Positions 1 to 15,300 of a stretch of DNA of 64,000 nt are shown here, piece by piece; position 1 is the stretch's first letter, and each line of letters starts with the position of its first letter. The stretch comes from Cyrtodaria siliqua (taxonomy: Eukaryota > Mollusca > Bivalvia > Adapedonta > Hiatellidae), in assembly GCA_037043455.1 (NCBI GenBank), contig JAWPHD010010961.1:24145-88144 (forward strand), in the 5' to 3' direction. Made by a program: the position numbers and the translations under genes. The notes beneath the pieces are model-generated. The model was given only the letters and a program-made list of their open reading frames with translations, searched no databases and had not been told where the DNA came from.

Positions 1-50
1 TAATGACCGACTTGCTGACTGGCTGACTTGCTGATTGATTGAATTACTGA

Positions 51-235
51 CTGACTGTTCCTTCCTTCCTTCCTTTCTTTCCCTCCCTCCCAACCATCCA
101 CCCAACCATCCACCCACCCACCTACCTACCTACCTACATACCTACCTACCTACCACTTACTTACTTACTTAATCAATTACTGAATTAATTACTGAATTAC
201 TTATTTACTTACGACTGCTTTTTAATTTATCTGCT
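51..235. repeat. Degenerate microsatellite tracts
   Basis: Successive short tandem motifs (CCTT, CATCCACC, CTAC, TTACTTAC) run into the polypyrimidine region of the first P450 splice acceptor. Nothing coding is visible. Confidence 0.8.
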
Positions 236-239
236 GCAG

Positions 240-394
240 GATTACATGTTTACGGCGACGGTGTAGCTCGGTTTGAAGAAGTAGTTCATCACGAGATAGA
301 GCGATTGGCACGGCAGCTAGATGATTTAGAAGGCACTGATGTCGATATTTACGGCTTGCTTCGGATCTCACTGGCAAATGTGGTATCCATTTTG
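240..394 (+). CDS. P450 exon (helix D-E region), first exon in window
   Basis: The acceptor CTGCTGCAG ends at 239 and the donor GTAAGT begins at 395. The exon starts with two bases of a split codon and then has 51 whole codons, from LHVYGDG to NVVSIL. The pattern matches the P450 segment after the WxxxR helix. It ends in phase 0, as the next exon requires. Confidence 0.85.
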
Positions 395-3300
395 GTAAGT
401 GCAATTATCTGTAGTGTGTGTAGTAATAGAGAAAAATAAACAAATACAAAAGGGTAAATATCGGACAAACAGATCGTAAAAACTTTCAACTATCGGCCCA
501 TACTGATCGTCCTCCAACAAAAAATTCGTCAAAACCGTGGCAGATTGCAATTTTTCCTCAATGCTTCTACTCCCGTAATATAAAACCCGTTTTAGAAGTT
601 CTTGCTTTTACTCAGAAATAACAGAAAAAACAGTTGCTTACCTTGCTTTCTGGAAACCTGAACTTTTAATTTTATATTTTGATTTTATATGTTGATTTTT
701 CAAGGCAGAAAGTCGGGGAATTTTTTTATTGTATCTTTCGACATCCAATTAAAGATGGATATAAATCAAAAGCTGCTTCATTGATATGTTTTGGAATGAT
801 ATATACTAACCTCGGGAAAAAATTCGCAAAAATGGTTCGCTATCGGCCCCGGCAATCGCATCGGCCCGCGCAATAGTCGATCGGTGAGAAGTTACTGGTT
901 GTTTTTTTATTATGAAATAAACTAACCATACAATTCACGTCTGACGTGTATATATATATATCTGAATATTCGTGAAGGGACAAACGCGCGATAAGTACAT
1001 TTATTTTAAAAACATATATAATCTATAATTATGTCGCAGTGCTGAACACTGAACAGTAGATTTTGACCATCTCTCTAGAACTATACAAACAAAATAAATC
1101 AGTTAATTTTGGAAGCGTTCTGCATCAGTATTTAGCTCGACTGATCAGCAGAGCTTATGCCGTGGTGCGGCGTCCGTCGTCCGTCTGTCCGTCTGTCCGT
1201 AAACTTTTTTTTGTAGCGACTACTCCTCTGAAACTACTGAATGGATATTCATGAAACTTTACAGAAATGTTGCCCATGAAGTCTAGTTGATCCAAGCAAA
1301 AATTCATGTTGATGTGAAATCCAAGATGGCTGCCAAATCTAAAAATAGGTTTTTAAAAAACAAGTTTGTAGCGACTACTTCTTGAAAACTCTAAGTGATA
1401 TTGATATGGGACTTTTTCTAAAATGATCAGCATAACATGATGTTGGTCCTTGTCGAAAATCATTTTGTTTCGACGTTAAACATGGCTGCCAGCGGCCATC
1501 TTTGTTTACATAGAGTTATATAATGAAAACTTGTAGCGACTACTCCTCTGAAACTAGTTGACGGATTTTCCTGAAACTTCACAGGAATGTTGCTGTTGAT
1601 GTCTTATTGATCCTAGCAAAATTTCAGGTCGGCCGGAAATTCAAGATGGCCGCCACGGCTAAAAATAAAAAATTGTTTTGATTCGACGTTAAAGCGGCCA
1701 TCTTTTTAGCTCTACTGATCAGAGATCAGCAGAGCTTATGCCTTGGTGCGGCGTCCGTCTGTCTGTCTGTCCGTAAACTTTTTTTGTAGCGACTACTCTG
1801 ATGAAACTACTGAATGGATTTTCATGAAACTTTACAGAAATGTTGCCCATGAAGTCTTGTTGATCCATGTTGATGTGAAATCCAAGATGGCCACCAAATC
1901 TAAAAATAGGTTTTTAAAAAACAAGTTTGTAGCGACTACTTCTTGAAAACTATAAGTGATATTGATATGGGTCCTTGTCAAAAATCGTTTTGATTCGACG
2001 TTAAACATGGCTGCCAGCGGCCATCATAGTTTACATAGTTATGTAGTAAAAACTTGTAGCGACTACCCCTCTTAAACTATTTGGCGGATTTTCATGAAAT
2101 TTACAGGAATGTTGCTCTTAATGTCTAATTGATCCTAGCAAAATTTCAAATCGGCCAGAAATTCAAGATGGCCGCCACAGCTAAAAATAGATTTAAAAAA
2201 AACGAGTTTGTAGCGACTACTTCTTGAAAACTATAGGTGATATTGATATGGGACTTTTTCTAAAATGATCAGCATGACATGATAGTTATCCGAGTCGAAC
2301 ATTATTTTGATTCGACGTTAAACATGGCTGCCAGTGGCCATCTTTGTTTACATAGAGTTATATAATGAAAACTTGTAGCGATTACTCCTCTGAAACTACT
2401 CGACGGATTTTCATGAAACTTCACACGAATGTTGCTCCTGATGACTTATTGATCCTAGCAAAATTTCAGGTCGGCCGGTAATTCAAGATGGCCACCATTT
2501 CTAAAAATAGATTTTCAAAATACAAGTTTGTAGCGACTACTTCTTGAAAACTATAAGTGATATTGATATGAGACTTTTTCTAAAATGATCAGCATGACAT
2601 GTTGTTGGTCCCTGTCAAAAATCGTTTTGATTCGATGTTAAACATGGCTGTCAGCGTCCATCTTTGTTTACATAGAGTTATATAATGAAAACTTGCAGCG
2701 ACTACTCCTCTGAAACTACTTGACGGATTTCCATGAAACTTCACAGGAATGTTGCTCTAGATGTCTAATTGATCCTAGCAAAAGTTCAGGTTGGCCGGAA
2801 ATTTAAGATGGCCGCCACGGCTAAAAATAAATTTTCAAAAAACAAGTTTGTAGCGACTACTTCCTGAAATCAAAATCAATCAGTAGAGCTTCAAAGTCAT
2901 TGACCTCTTGTTTAAAGTCCCTATATCGCCATCAACAGGTACATTTCACAACACATGTACACAGTTTCTAAACCGACTGACAACGGTAGGTATATACAGA
3001 TAAATTACATTTTTTTGAGGTCCAATCTCTATAGACACATTATACCACAATAGCTAAATACACACTATGCATCGTGTAATACCCGAGGATATACACAGCA
3101 TATGTTAGTTATTGTGGTATAAATACAATAGAGCATGAGTCTTGCACGTGTACGGACGATAATGCACTCGCTCTTCCTGTACACGTGCAAAACTCATGCT
3201 GTATTCTATACTTATACCACAATAGCCTAAATACACACTATGCATCGTGTAATACCCGAGGATATACACAGCATATGTTAGTTATTGTTTGTATAATTAT

Positions 3301-6300
3301 CCTGCTTATATCAATATGCAAAAAACATGTCAAGGTTGTTTATATCTGTACACGTTGTTAGTGTACTAAGTTCAGAAAATGACATTAGACTTGTTGCCTG
3401 CGTTATTAATCATCACGCACAGCTATATATTTTTTTTGTATCCTACTTTAAATATGTGCAAGCAGTTATGTCAAGATGATGTTATATAGACGTTATTCAT
3501 GCATTTAAAGTATAGAAACTGACATTCAGCAGATAACGCATTCTTTATCAATTGATATTGTATCCGGCAAATTTGATAAATAATAACTATTATAAATACT
3601 GAAATATTGAATTGAAATGAATGTTGTTTAACGGCTCATTAACACAGTATAGGTTATTTAGAGCCGCCCCAGACAGAGGGGAAGGATACATAGGAATCCG
3701 GGAACCTGCCCTACTCTTATTATCGAATAGATTCCTATGGTTCTTCAACGTGCTCGGAAGATAGACCGATACACGGGACCGCCCGGTTTACGTCCCCATC
3801 CGACGGACGAGGCTAAGGTAAAGTGTCTTGCCCAAGAACACACCGACGGAAGTCAGTGGCACCACGGAGGATTGAACCCGGGGCTTCCGGTTACAAATCC
3901 GCCGCAAATACTGAAATAGGGACCCCTTGGAAACAATACTGAAATAGGGACCCCTTGGAAACAATACTGAAATAGGAACCCCTTGAAAACAACAATGAAA
4001 TAGGGACCCCTTGGAAACAACAATGAAATAGGGACCCCTTGGAAAAAACAATGAAATAGGGACCCCTTGGAAACAACAATGAAATAGGGACCCCTTGGAA
4101 ACAACAATGAAATAGGGACCCCTTGGAAACAACAATGACATAGGGACCCCTTGGAAACAACAATGAAATAGGGACCCCTTGGAAACAACAATGAAATAGG
4201 GACCCCTTGGAAACAACAATGAAATAGGGACCTCTTGGAAACAACAATGAAATAGGGACCCCTTAGAAACAACAATGAAATAGGGACCCCTTGGAAACAA
4301 CAATGAAATAAGGACCCCTTGGAAACAACAATGAAATAGGGACCCCTTGGAAACAACAATGAAATAGGGACCCCTTGGAAACAACAATGAAAGAGGGACC
4401 CCTTGGAAACAACAAATACAAACAAGAGCGCAAAGTAGCAGGCTCGGTGTTATTGAATCTGTTTATATAAATAGGGGTAATTTAAAACTGAAACACCTGT
4501 CACACACCCTAGCACGTTGCCTCTTGGGTAAGGTACCGACCATTTTGATTTCTGGTGGGGGGTGTCTGTAAGTGTCCTTGGTGACTCTGATGACACTTGT
4601 CAAGCTCCTTTGACAGAGATATATGGCTTGTGGGTATTGAAATAAATGGACTTGCCGACAAATAAAATAAAATAAATTCTAAGTCGAAAAGGGGCTATAT
4701 CTTTTCTAAAATACAATACAGAAAACATTTATCCAGAAAAAGGGCCATCATTTTGCTAAAATGCAATACAGAGTTACGGAACATGTGTCTACTAGCATCC
4801 ATGCTTTACTGAAGTTGTATTAATAGTTAACAATCATCCATTGAAATACCAGGACTTGCCTTAAAACGTTAACCAGAAATTTGAAGTCGAAAAAGGAAAT
4901 AACTTTATTTAAATGCAATACAGAGTTAATATGGAACATATGTCTACTAGTTCCCTTGCAGGGTCTTTTTTCCACAGAAATTATTGAAGGGATAGGGGAA
5001 ATTAAATTTGAATGTTATGGGTGGGTGTGCGATGGAGTTTCCTTTCGGGTGACCAAAATTTTCATGATTTATTTAGATGAAATTTGAAGTATATTTCAAC
5101 TGTAAATAAAAGGATTTTAAGAAGTATAGCCAACAAGGAGCTATTCATAGACAAGTATAATGCATTTTGCAGATTGTTTGCTGCTTTAAGGGATAGGGAA
5201 GAGAGATCAAATTATACGGGTTACTTAAGGAGTAGGGAGAAACCAAATGTTGAATTAAAGGATAGGGGGAATATGCTCTTAAATGGTCGGTGGAAGACCC
5301 TGCTTTGATATTCCAAGCTTTACTGAAGTTTTGTTGATGCACGTCTTTCAGTTGTTAAAATATATGGTCTTGTCATAAAAGAACTTGAACCAGAAATTCA
5401 AAGTAAAAAAATGGGAAGTTTTTGCTTAAATGCAATACAGAGTTATGGAACATGTGTCTACCAGTGTCCTTGATGGTACTGATGATATATTTCAAGTTTC
5501 ACTGACCAGTGGTTGCTGAAATAATTGGACTTGACCAACGTACAACTGAAAACCAACATCGACGCAGAAGTTGACAGCTCTTCTTATTCTACGAATATTA
5601 AAACTTAAAATATTCTGGCTTTCAAGTTGACGAAAAAAAATAATCTGGCCGGTGTACTAGGCGAAATAAAAATCCCGGCTTTAAAGAATTGAAAAATAAA
5701 TATTCCGGCTGAAAGGAAAATCCCAGGGTTAGTGTACTAAAGAACCTTATTTATAATTGTAAAGGTAGTCTTTCCACTATCATACATATTCGTTTTTAAG
5801 ATCCTGACACTTACAGGGGAAAAGTATTTACTTCAGAATTGAATTACTTCAGAATTGAATATCGGGCTTGGCGTACAATATCTTTGGTTGAAACAGGCAT
5901 TATGGTACCACATATCATATTTTCAACTTAAAAGGCCTTTGACTCAGTAGAACGTTATGACCTCTTGCACGAGTTACTTATATATCGTGTTCATGATACA
6001 TTCCTTGTTTTTATCAAAACCATGTCTGATCTGTTAAAGTCAAGGACTATCTGTAAGAACATTTTATAAATCTAATGGAGGTGTAGGACAGGGTGAAGAT
6101 CTTTCACCTCTATTGTTCTTGTTTTTGTCTCGCCTTTTCGAAGGAAAAAAGAGACATAGGTGTTGCTTTTCCGGCGGCATTTTCTAACAAACTATACACA
6201 CTAGACCATTCAAACATTGCTTATAGTTGTATCTTGAGTGGTACATCGCAACGTGACAAAGCAAATGTGGAAGTGACCTTGACCCTCCAAGCAAAGGCCA

Positions 6301-9300
6301 GATAACTTAATAATTTTACCTTCAATTTTTGCGTTGAGGTCAATTTCTCGCAAACTGTATGCACTACACCTTTCAAACTTTGTTTATAGTTGTATCTAGG
6401 GTGGTACATCGCAACGTGACACAGCAGATGTGGATGTGACATTGACTCTCCAAGCAAAGGGCAGATAACCTTATAATTTTTACCTTCAATTTTGGCATTT
6501 AGGTCACTTTTTCACAAACTGTATGCGCTAAGACATTTCAAACTTTGAATATAGTTGTATCTTGAGTGGTATATTGCAACGTGACAAAGAAAATGTGGAT
6601 GTGAACTTCACCATCCAAGGAAAGGGCAGATAACTTTAATTGTTACATTTACATCACTTTCTCATGAACTATAATTATGCACTAGATGTTTTAAACCTAA
6701 TGTATAGCTTAATCTTTGGAAGAAAAAATATTCTATTTTGACAGTTGTGTCTTAGGTATTGCATCTTTTCGGATGCATGTATTTCATCTATGACCTTGAC
6801 CTACTTTTTGGAGCTGATGATTTTCAGCTCTACTGGCCATCTGATCTTTACTAAACTTTAACAGATTGTTAATATCAATGAACGCTCGGACAAGTTCGAA
6901 AACCAGCCTGATCGGACCAGTAACAGCGGAGTTATGGCCCTTGATTTAGTTAAAAACGCTATATTTTGCTTCGTTAATACGATAGGGCTTTCATTTTTCA
7001 TCTGATCTATACCAATCTTTACCAATACTTACCAGATGTTATGCCTTTTTGTTATTATTAGTAGTATTGTTTTTGTTTATGTTTTTTTAATATATATATT
7101 CTTTTATTATATTTTTATTCATTTTTCTTTGTGTTAACGCCATGTTAGCAGGATTTCCAGTTGTGCCTGTTACATTTTTTACCTGTTCGTTGATTTTTGA
7201 TGGAGTTAGGCCCCTTGACATTTTTACTTTTAAAATTCTTGTCGGCGCTACTCCTCCTAAATGCCTTGTTGGATCTCGACGAAACTTGCCAGGAAGCATC
7301 AGTGAGATGTCTAGTTTGCATTTCGCGATTTTGTTCCAGTTCGCAGATTTATGACGGAGTTATGGCCCTTTGACATTTTTACTTTAAATTGTTTGTCGGC
7401 GCTACTCCTCCTAAACGGTTTGTTTGATTTCTACAAAGTTTGGCAGGAAGCCTCAGTAGGATGTCTAGTTGTGCAAAGCGCGGTATATCAATGAAATCTT
7501 GGACAATTCGAAAACCAGCTAGATCTTGTTAGTAACGACAGAGTTATGACCCTTGATTTGTTGAAAATGCTATATTGTATTTTCCTTTGTTGAATGTGTA
7601 GTTAGTTCATTTTTTATCTGATCATTACCACATTTGTTAATATAACCCCCCCCCCCCCCCCACCCCCCACCCCCCCACCCACCAATTTTTATGAAATTTC
7701 ATTCATAGAAGAAAGGGGGACAAATTAAAAAATACCCACGCCATGTTTACCAGGTGAGCGATCTAAGGCCATCCTATCCCTGTTGTTTTTGCAATGTTTT
7801 AAAAGAAGTACTGATGGGAGTTTTATGTCGACAACCCCTTGATATAAGAGCCGTTTTAGCAAGTAGAGCGTCCACAGGCCCTCTTGGGCCTCTTGTTTTT
7901 AATAGAATGGCATTTTGTTGTTAAACAAATGCACTTAAATGTCATCTCAGCAAATGGCAACCTCCATTGTTTTTAGTTACTAAAATGTTTACAAACTCAT
8001 TTAAGCATCATTGACCTTTTTATTTTTAAGTCCAGCCCCCGTTGTGAATGCGCGGATTTCTTGTTCTTAAATGGCCTGAACGATTGTATATAAAAAGCTT
8101 ATGATGACCTTAATCATGTCACTAAATAAGCACAACGTGCATTGGATACCATATATTTCTAGTTTTATCTCGAGCTTTACCTTTTGCTAAATGCTGATTT
8201 CAGGTTAGTACGAGTACATGCAGAATCCCCCAAGGTGCTACAAACTGCCCTTAACTAAATGTACCTGTTTTGTACGACTTGCAATCTTACAGTTAATCTA
8301 AGCAAAACAAAGATAGTGATTTTTTTCTTTTTCGAAATCCAAAACGAAGAAACATCATGTCTTTACATACAATAGGACTGAGGTTCAAGATAGATTGGTG
8401 GATTATCGGTAGATATTCAACTAAAGCCACTTGACAAAACTCTTGATTCCATTTTGCTTTTTGCTTTATGGTTCAGAAACGTGGAGCTGGGAGATGGGAG
8501 GCTGGCGGGTGGGGGCGTGAAAATCTAGATTTCATTGTTTCATTTTAAGTTCTGTAACAAAACGATCTTACATTGTAAAATAGTGGTCTATCTGAATATT
8601 GAACAATATCAATCAAAACTGGTTCTGTCTTCTGTAAGCCATATTGTTAAAGTTCCTGTCCAACCATCAACAGGCACATGTTTACACCGCACATGTTTCA
8701 ACATATACACACCGCACATGTTTCAACATATACACACCGCACATGTTTCAACATATACACACCGCACATGTTTCAGCATATACACACCGCACATGTTTCA
8801 ACATATACACACCGCACATGTTTCAGCATGTATACACCGCACATGTTTCAACATATACACACCGCACATGTTTCAACATGTATTCACCGCACATGTTTCA
8901 ACATATACACACCGCACATGTTTCAGCATGTATACACCGCACATGTTTCAACATATACACACCGCACATGTTTCAACATGTATTCACCGCACATGTTTCA
9001 ACATATACACACCGCACATGTTTCAGCATGTTTACACCGCACATGTTTCAACATATACACACCGCACATGTTTCAGCATGTATACACCGCACATGTTTCA
9101 ACAAATATACACCGCACATGTTTCAACATATACACACCGCACATGTTTCAGCATGTATACACCGCACATGTTTCAACATATACACACCGCACATGTTTCA
9201 GCATGTATACACCGCACATGTTTCAACATATACACACCGCACATGTTTCAGCATGTATACACCGCACATGTTTCAACATATACACACCGCACATGTTTCA

Positions 9301-12300
9301 GCATGTATACACCGCACATGTTTCAACATATACACACCGCACATGTTTCAGCATGTATACACCGCACATGTTTCAACATATACACACCGCACATGTTTCA
9401 GCATGTATACACCGCACATGTTTCAACATATATACACCGCACATGTTTCAACATGTATACACCGCACATGTTTCAACATATACACGCCGCACATGTTTCA
9501 ACATGTACACACCGCACATGTTTCAACATATACACACCGCACATGTTTCAATATGTACACACCGCACATATACACACCGCACATGTTTCAACATGTACAC
9601 ACCGCACATGTTTCAACATATACACACCGCACAGGTTTCAACATATATACACCGCACATATACACCGCACATGTTTCAACATTAAAACACCGGGTCTAGA
9701 CCTACTGAGGGCAACTGGAAAACTACATTACTTAGTTAAAACTTATTTATTTTACATCGATTGTAACGAAAGCTCGCTGAACTTATTTTAATCAACTTCG
9801 ATGTCTTCCTGGAGAACCAGTACTAAGCAAATGCAGATAGAGAGTGCTGCTCAGGGACACAACACATATGGTCATGGCGGGGATGGAACCCACGACTTTT
9901 GGATCATGGGTCCAACGCTCTACCACTAGACCACAGCGCTCCCATAACATTACTTGTAAATTCATATATACTTACATATTTTGAGAATCCAAGCTCTATA
10001 GACACAATATATGCGCTTGCTTATTTAGTAATCTGATGAAACTGTCTTGGTAAACTGGCATTGTTTTGTAAAATATTTATAGCTAATTTTGAAGGACTAC
10101 ACATATATCTGGACGTCCACACTGTACAGTAGACCTATATATTAAAGTAATTATCCCGCCATCAGCAGGCGCATTTTACAACATATGTACATCGTTTCTA
10201 AATATACTGACAACGAGGATATACGTTCGTATGTAACTTGCATATTTTGAGAATCCTAACGTTATAGACACAAAATGTTAACCAGCCAAGCCAAGCCCAA
10301 AAACGGTAGCGTCGAATTAAAGAGTTACCAGCCCATAATTAATTTTACGCATATTCAATCCGGGGTATTTTAAGAACCGGTGAGTAAAACCTACACTTTT
10401 AATAGGAACATATACATTTTTAAATAACCTGAACACCTGGATAGAGTTTTGATAAACAATTTTCTAGTGTAATGTTCCCGTTATTTGATGGGTTAGTATT
10501 TTTTAAAATAAAGTAAAGTTTTGATTTATGTTTTTTAGTGACACAGCATGTAGTCTGACTGCTACTTCACCTTCCTATTTGTTTCTATTCTCAGACTGGA
10601 TGTATTATTCGCAACTTAGGTTACATATAATAAGCTGGAGCTAAACCTTGTTGGATAACTTCATAGCAGCAAGTATCTGTTATTGCACTTAGTCTTATCC
10701 CACTTGTCAGTAACTGCTGTAATGTCTGTTTAACTGCTACTTATGATTGATGTTGTTCTACTTATCATTATTACGGTGTTTGTATTACTCCCACTCCAGG
10801 GGTGATTGACTGAATAAAAGTACAAAAGTTCAATGTACTTCCATGCAATATATTTCAGTTTTACTTTTACATTGACTTTTCTAAAAGTACACAGACAGAC
10901 CTTGAGTTCAATGGCGTAGGTACGTTTCAGATTTCGGGGGCTGAGGGATCAGAGGGTAGTGGAGTGGTTGTCATCTGAATATTGTATTTTGAGAACGTTT
11001 TTTTTTTTTTGGTTTTCACACATAATAATAGCTACTTCCTACCTTTTTTTCTATGTCAATAAGTCAATTGGCTAGTCATTTCTGGACACAAACATATATT
11101 TGGGTGGGGGGACAACAGATCTTGGGAAAAACGTCAGGTGCCGGCGGAAAACGCATACTCTGGCACTCATGTTTGGCTTCCTCCCCCATCCCAGCTGGTC
11201 CCCCTGGCTTCCTTCCCATCCCAGCTGGGCCCCTTGGTCCTACGCCTATGGAGTTTATATAGGTTAATACAGTTTTCGTATTGACAGCTGTATTTATATA
11301 ATCATACTTCAGGTGAACCCAAAACATAGGTGTCGTGGTGTATTTGTTAGCAAAATATTTGTTTTTGTGCTAGCATAATGTGAAAAGATGAGCGGACTGC
11401 TATTCATTTGTAAATTTAGAACAGTTGATTAAAGCGATCAATATAAATACTCCTATTGTAGGATGTATAATGTTGTACTTCAACTAATGTTCTGAGGGAG
11501 GACCTGTTATTATTATTGATTGCATAACTGGATTATCAAATTGAATGTAGTGTTTAACCCTGTCTGCCGGAGGATGCCCATACCAATCTCCTCCCGTTCT
11601 ATATTTCTAAAAACTAGCCCATTTTTAGTTTTCGATGTTACATAATGCTATTGTGACCGCTCTTCGTCTTTCGTCGTCGTCATCCGTCTATCGTTCGTTA
11701 CTTAACCTTTGCCTGAACCAGATCTTAAAATGTTCAATTAAACGAATCATTGCTTTACCGAAGTTAACCAAAGTTAACATAATTGCTTTCAAGTCGTTTG
11801 TAAATTATGTTGACGTGACATAACTAGAAACAATCGACGCGTAAATAAATATTTTTTATAAAATCCGTTCGACACATTACGACTGTTTGCCTTAAGAAAT
11901 GATCGGTAATTACTGATTATGAAGTTCAATGGGTCAAACATAGTGGTCTCGTTTTGCACATGTAACTATATACTGAAAAGGGGATCCCTTGGGACCAAAT
12001 AAACTCAAACAAGAGAGTAAAGTAGCAATCTCGGTTTTATTAGCTCCACTGGCCGAAGACGTTTTTCGAATCTAAAGATTGTCCGCTCAACTCATCCAGT
12101 TGTATCAAATGTTCACGAAACTTCACAGGAAGTATCAGTATGATGTCTAATAGTGCATATTGTCTGCACGTTCCGGATGAATGATTTTTGATTGAGTTAC
12201 TTTGATTTTGTTTAATCTAAAGCTTTTTCGCTCAACTCCTCCTACATTTTTCATCCGAGTTTCATGAAACTTCACAGGAAGTATCAATATGATGTCTATT

Positions 12301-15300
12301 AGCGCAAATTGTCAGGATTTTCCGGTTGATAGATGTTTGGCAGAGTTATGGAACTTTGATGTTTTTCGAATCTAAATCTTGTCCGTTCAAATCCGCCTAC
12401 ATTTTTCATCTGATTTTCACGAAACTTCACAGGAAATATCAGTATGTTGTCAAGAAGTGCGTATTGACAGGACATTCCGGTTGAATGATTTTTGGCGGAG
12501 TTGATGTCTAGTAGCGCATATTATCGGCGCGTCATAGTTGAATGATTTTTGGCAGAGTTATGGGACTTTGAAGTTTTTCAAGTGTAGAAGCATTTCTGCT
12601 CAACTCCTACATTTTTCATCTGGTTTTCATGAAACTTGGTAGGAAGTATCAGTATGATACCTAGTGACACATATTGTCAGGACGTTCTGCTGGATTTTTT
12701 TTTTGCGAAGTTAAGAGACTTTGAAGTTTTTCAAGTATAAAGCTTGTCCGCTCAGCTCCTCCTACATTTTTAGCCCGATTGTATTTCACATGTTCACATG
12801 TGTATCTTTATTTGGGGAGCATCCATCGGTTCTATCGATTTCTTGTTGAATCTGTTCATGAGGTGTAATATAACTTGTAACACATCTCACGCCCATTAGC
12901 ACCGGCTTAAGCGGTATTGTACTTTAAACCTCAATAGATTGGGCTTGATGATCCCAAAGGACCAGTGAGTAATAACCATTTGAAAAATAGGTATTTTTAT
13001 ATCTGACATTAAGTTTAAAAATGCAGTATAAGAAGAATCACGTTTATGGTTTGTTAAGTATGTTTTGCTTCAACATGACATGGTGTTGGTCGTTGTCGAA
13101 AATTGTTTTGATTCGTCATTAAATATGGCTGCCAGTGGCCATCTTTGTTTACAAAGAGTTATATAGTAAAAACTTGTATCGACTATTCCCCTGAAACTAC
13201 TTGACGAATGTTCATGAAACTTCACAGGAATGTTGCTCTTGATGTTTAATTGATCCTAGCAAAATTTCAGGTCGGGCGGAAGTTAACAATGGCCGCCACG
13301 GTTAAAAATAGATTTATAAAAGAAGTTTGTAGCGACTACTTCTTGAAACTATTAAGTGATATTGATATGGGACTTTTTCTAAAATGATCAGCATGACATG
13401 ATGTTGGTCCTTGTTGACAATTATTATGATTCGACATTAAACATAGCTGCCAGCTGTCATCTTTGTTTACATAGATTTATATAATAAAAACGTGTAGCGA
13501 CTACTCTGAAACTACTTGACGGATGTTCATGAAACTTCACAGGAATGCTGATCTAGCTATCAAAACATATCAGTAGAGCTTCAAGGTCGTTGAACTCTTG
13601 TTAAATTTGAAAAGTACATACTGAGCTAATGTTAATAATACTAAATAATCAATGTAAAATGTTGTGTATGGTATTTTACAGTGAACATCTCAAAATAATT
13701 TCAAAATGTATGTAAGTTAAGGATTGTCTTATATAAAATTCATTAAAATTCAAGTGACCTGTATGTACTACAGGAATAAAGCAACTCGGGAATTTCCGCT
13801 CCTGTATATACTAAAGGAAGAAAGAAACTCGGGAATTTCCGCTCCTGTATATACTAAAAGATCAAAGAAACTCGGGAATTTCCGCTCCTGTATATACTGA
13901 AGGAATAAATTGTCCGCTCCCGTATATACTAAAGGAATAAAGAAACTCGGGAATTTCCGCTCCTGTATATACTAAAGGAATAAAGAAATTTTCCGCTCCT
14001 GTATATACCTAAGGCATAAAGAAACTCGGGAATTTCCGCTCCTGTATATACTAAAGGAATAAACAAACCCGGGAATTTCCGCTATGTATTGTATGTTTTG
14101 GAAAAAAGACTAAAACAAAAGATAATGTACCAAATATTATCCCTTCAAAGTTTCATTATTGATAGAGATGCAGTTGAGCACACTTGGGATGTACAATTTT
14201 GCAATCTCTTTACCTTAAATACCGAACTGAAAAGGCTCAAATAAATCGGAATTTCAACATTTACGATTTTCGTGTTACAAAGTTTACTATGATTAAAAAG
14301 TCTACAACAGCACAGTTGTGTCCTTTCTCTTACTAGTTGCTACTCCGTTTTGTACAAAAAACGTTATACCGTACTAAACACATGCCTTTGAAGAGTGCTT
14401 GTTTATATATTTATTTAGCTCAGTGGAGAACTGCCCGACGAAGAAATTAAAGTTGACTCACATTTGTTTTTGGAATTCATAAACGCCATAGCCCCGCTTG
14501 CAAATCCTGTGTCCGACATTATTCTTCGAACATTTCCATGGCTACGTTTTGCTCCGTTTCACTGGGGTGCACAATACAGACGAACTTTGAAAGCGATGCA
14601 AGAAATTAGGGAACAGTATTTATGGAAAGCAAAGGTAAGTGTGCCAACAACATATTTTATCATAAAGCAAAGAAAATCCTCGGCGTTATATTGGTCACAT
14701 GAGCCCATGTATATGTCTACGTCTGGCGACGTGAACATTTGATGATTACCCCATGTGTGCCTCATACCTTCAACTTTGCCGATTCGGTGCGGAAACCGTC
14801 GACTGTTTCTGTCTTACCGCTTTCCTGTGCTTTCCATTGTGGGTAAAAGTCTGACTTAATAGTAAGTAGTGTTTTTGCCGTTTTAAAGATAATTAAACAC
14901 CAACATTGCGATAAAGGAAGTGTTGTTTTTCTTAAAAAATCCGCCAAAATTTACGACTTCTGAGCATTGACGTCATGGACATAAACATTTAACGACGTCA
15001 CGTGTTAATAATGAAATAGAGGCATGTTACGGCGAAATTGGCTAAATAAAAAAGAAACGGTCTTTTAAAGTTTTGTTTTTAATATGAGCAGTAACAACTT
15101 TGAAGTATGACCAATTCTTGACAGGGAACATGGGCTCACATTCCCTGCCTGGCAAGTATATTCCCCCTCGCCTGACGGCTCGGGTGAATATAATGTGAGA
15201 CCCATGTCCCATGTCAAGAATCCAAATAACTATTAACGTTCGACCATCACATACCCGACTAGGGGATGGTTTCAATGTCAATGTAGTACATGTAACATAC

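Noticed and set aside
3788..4425. Minus-strand ORFs with FPRGPYFIVVSKGS repeats
   Set aside because: Frames of the 28-bp minisatellite; no start context or conservation argument.
8535..9791. Three overlapping plus-strand ORFs of 335-418 codons
   Set aside because: They are the three frames of a 25-bp tandem repeat without stops; identical peptides in every frame show they are not protein-coding evidence.
9880..9947. Methionine-like tRNA gene on the minus strand
   Set aside because: The flanking body is shared with 60975-61130, which identifies a SINE.
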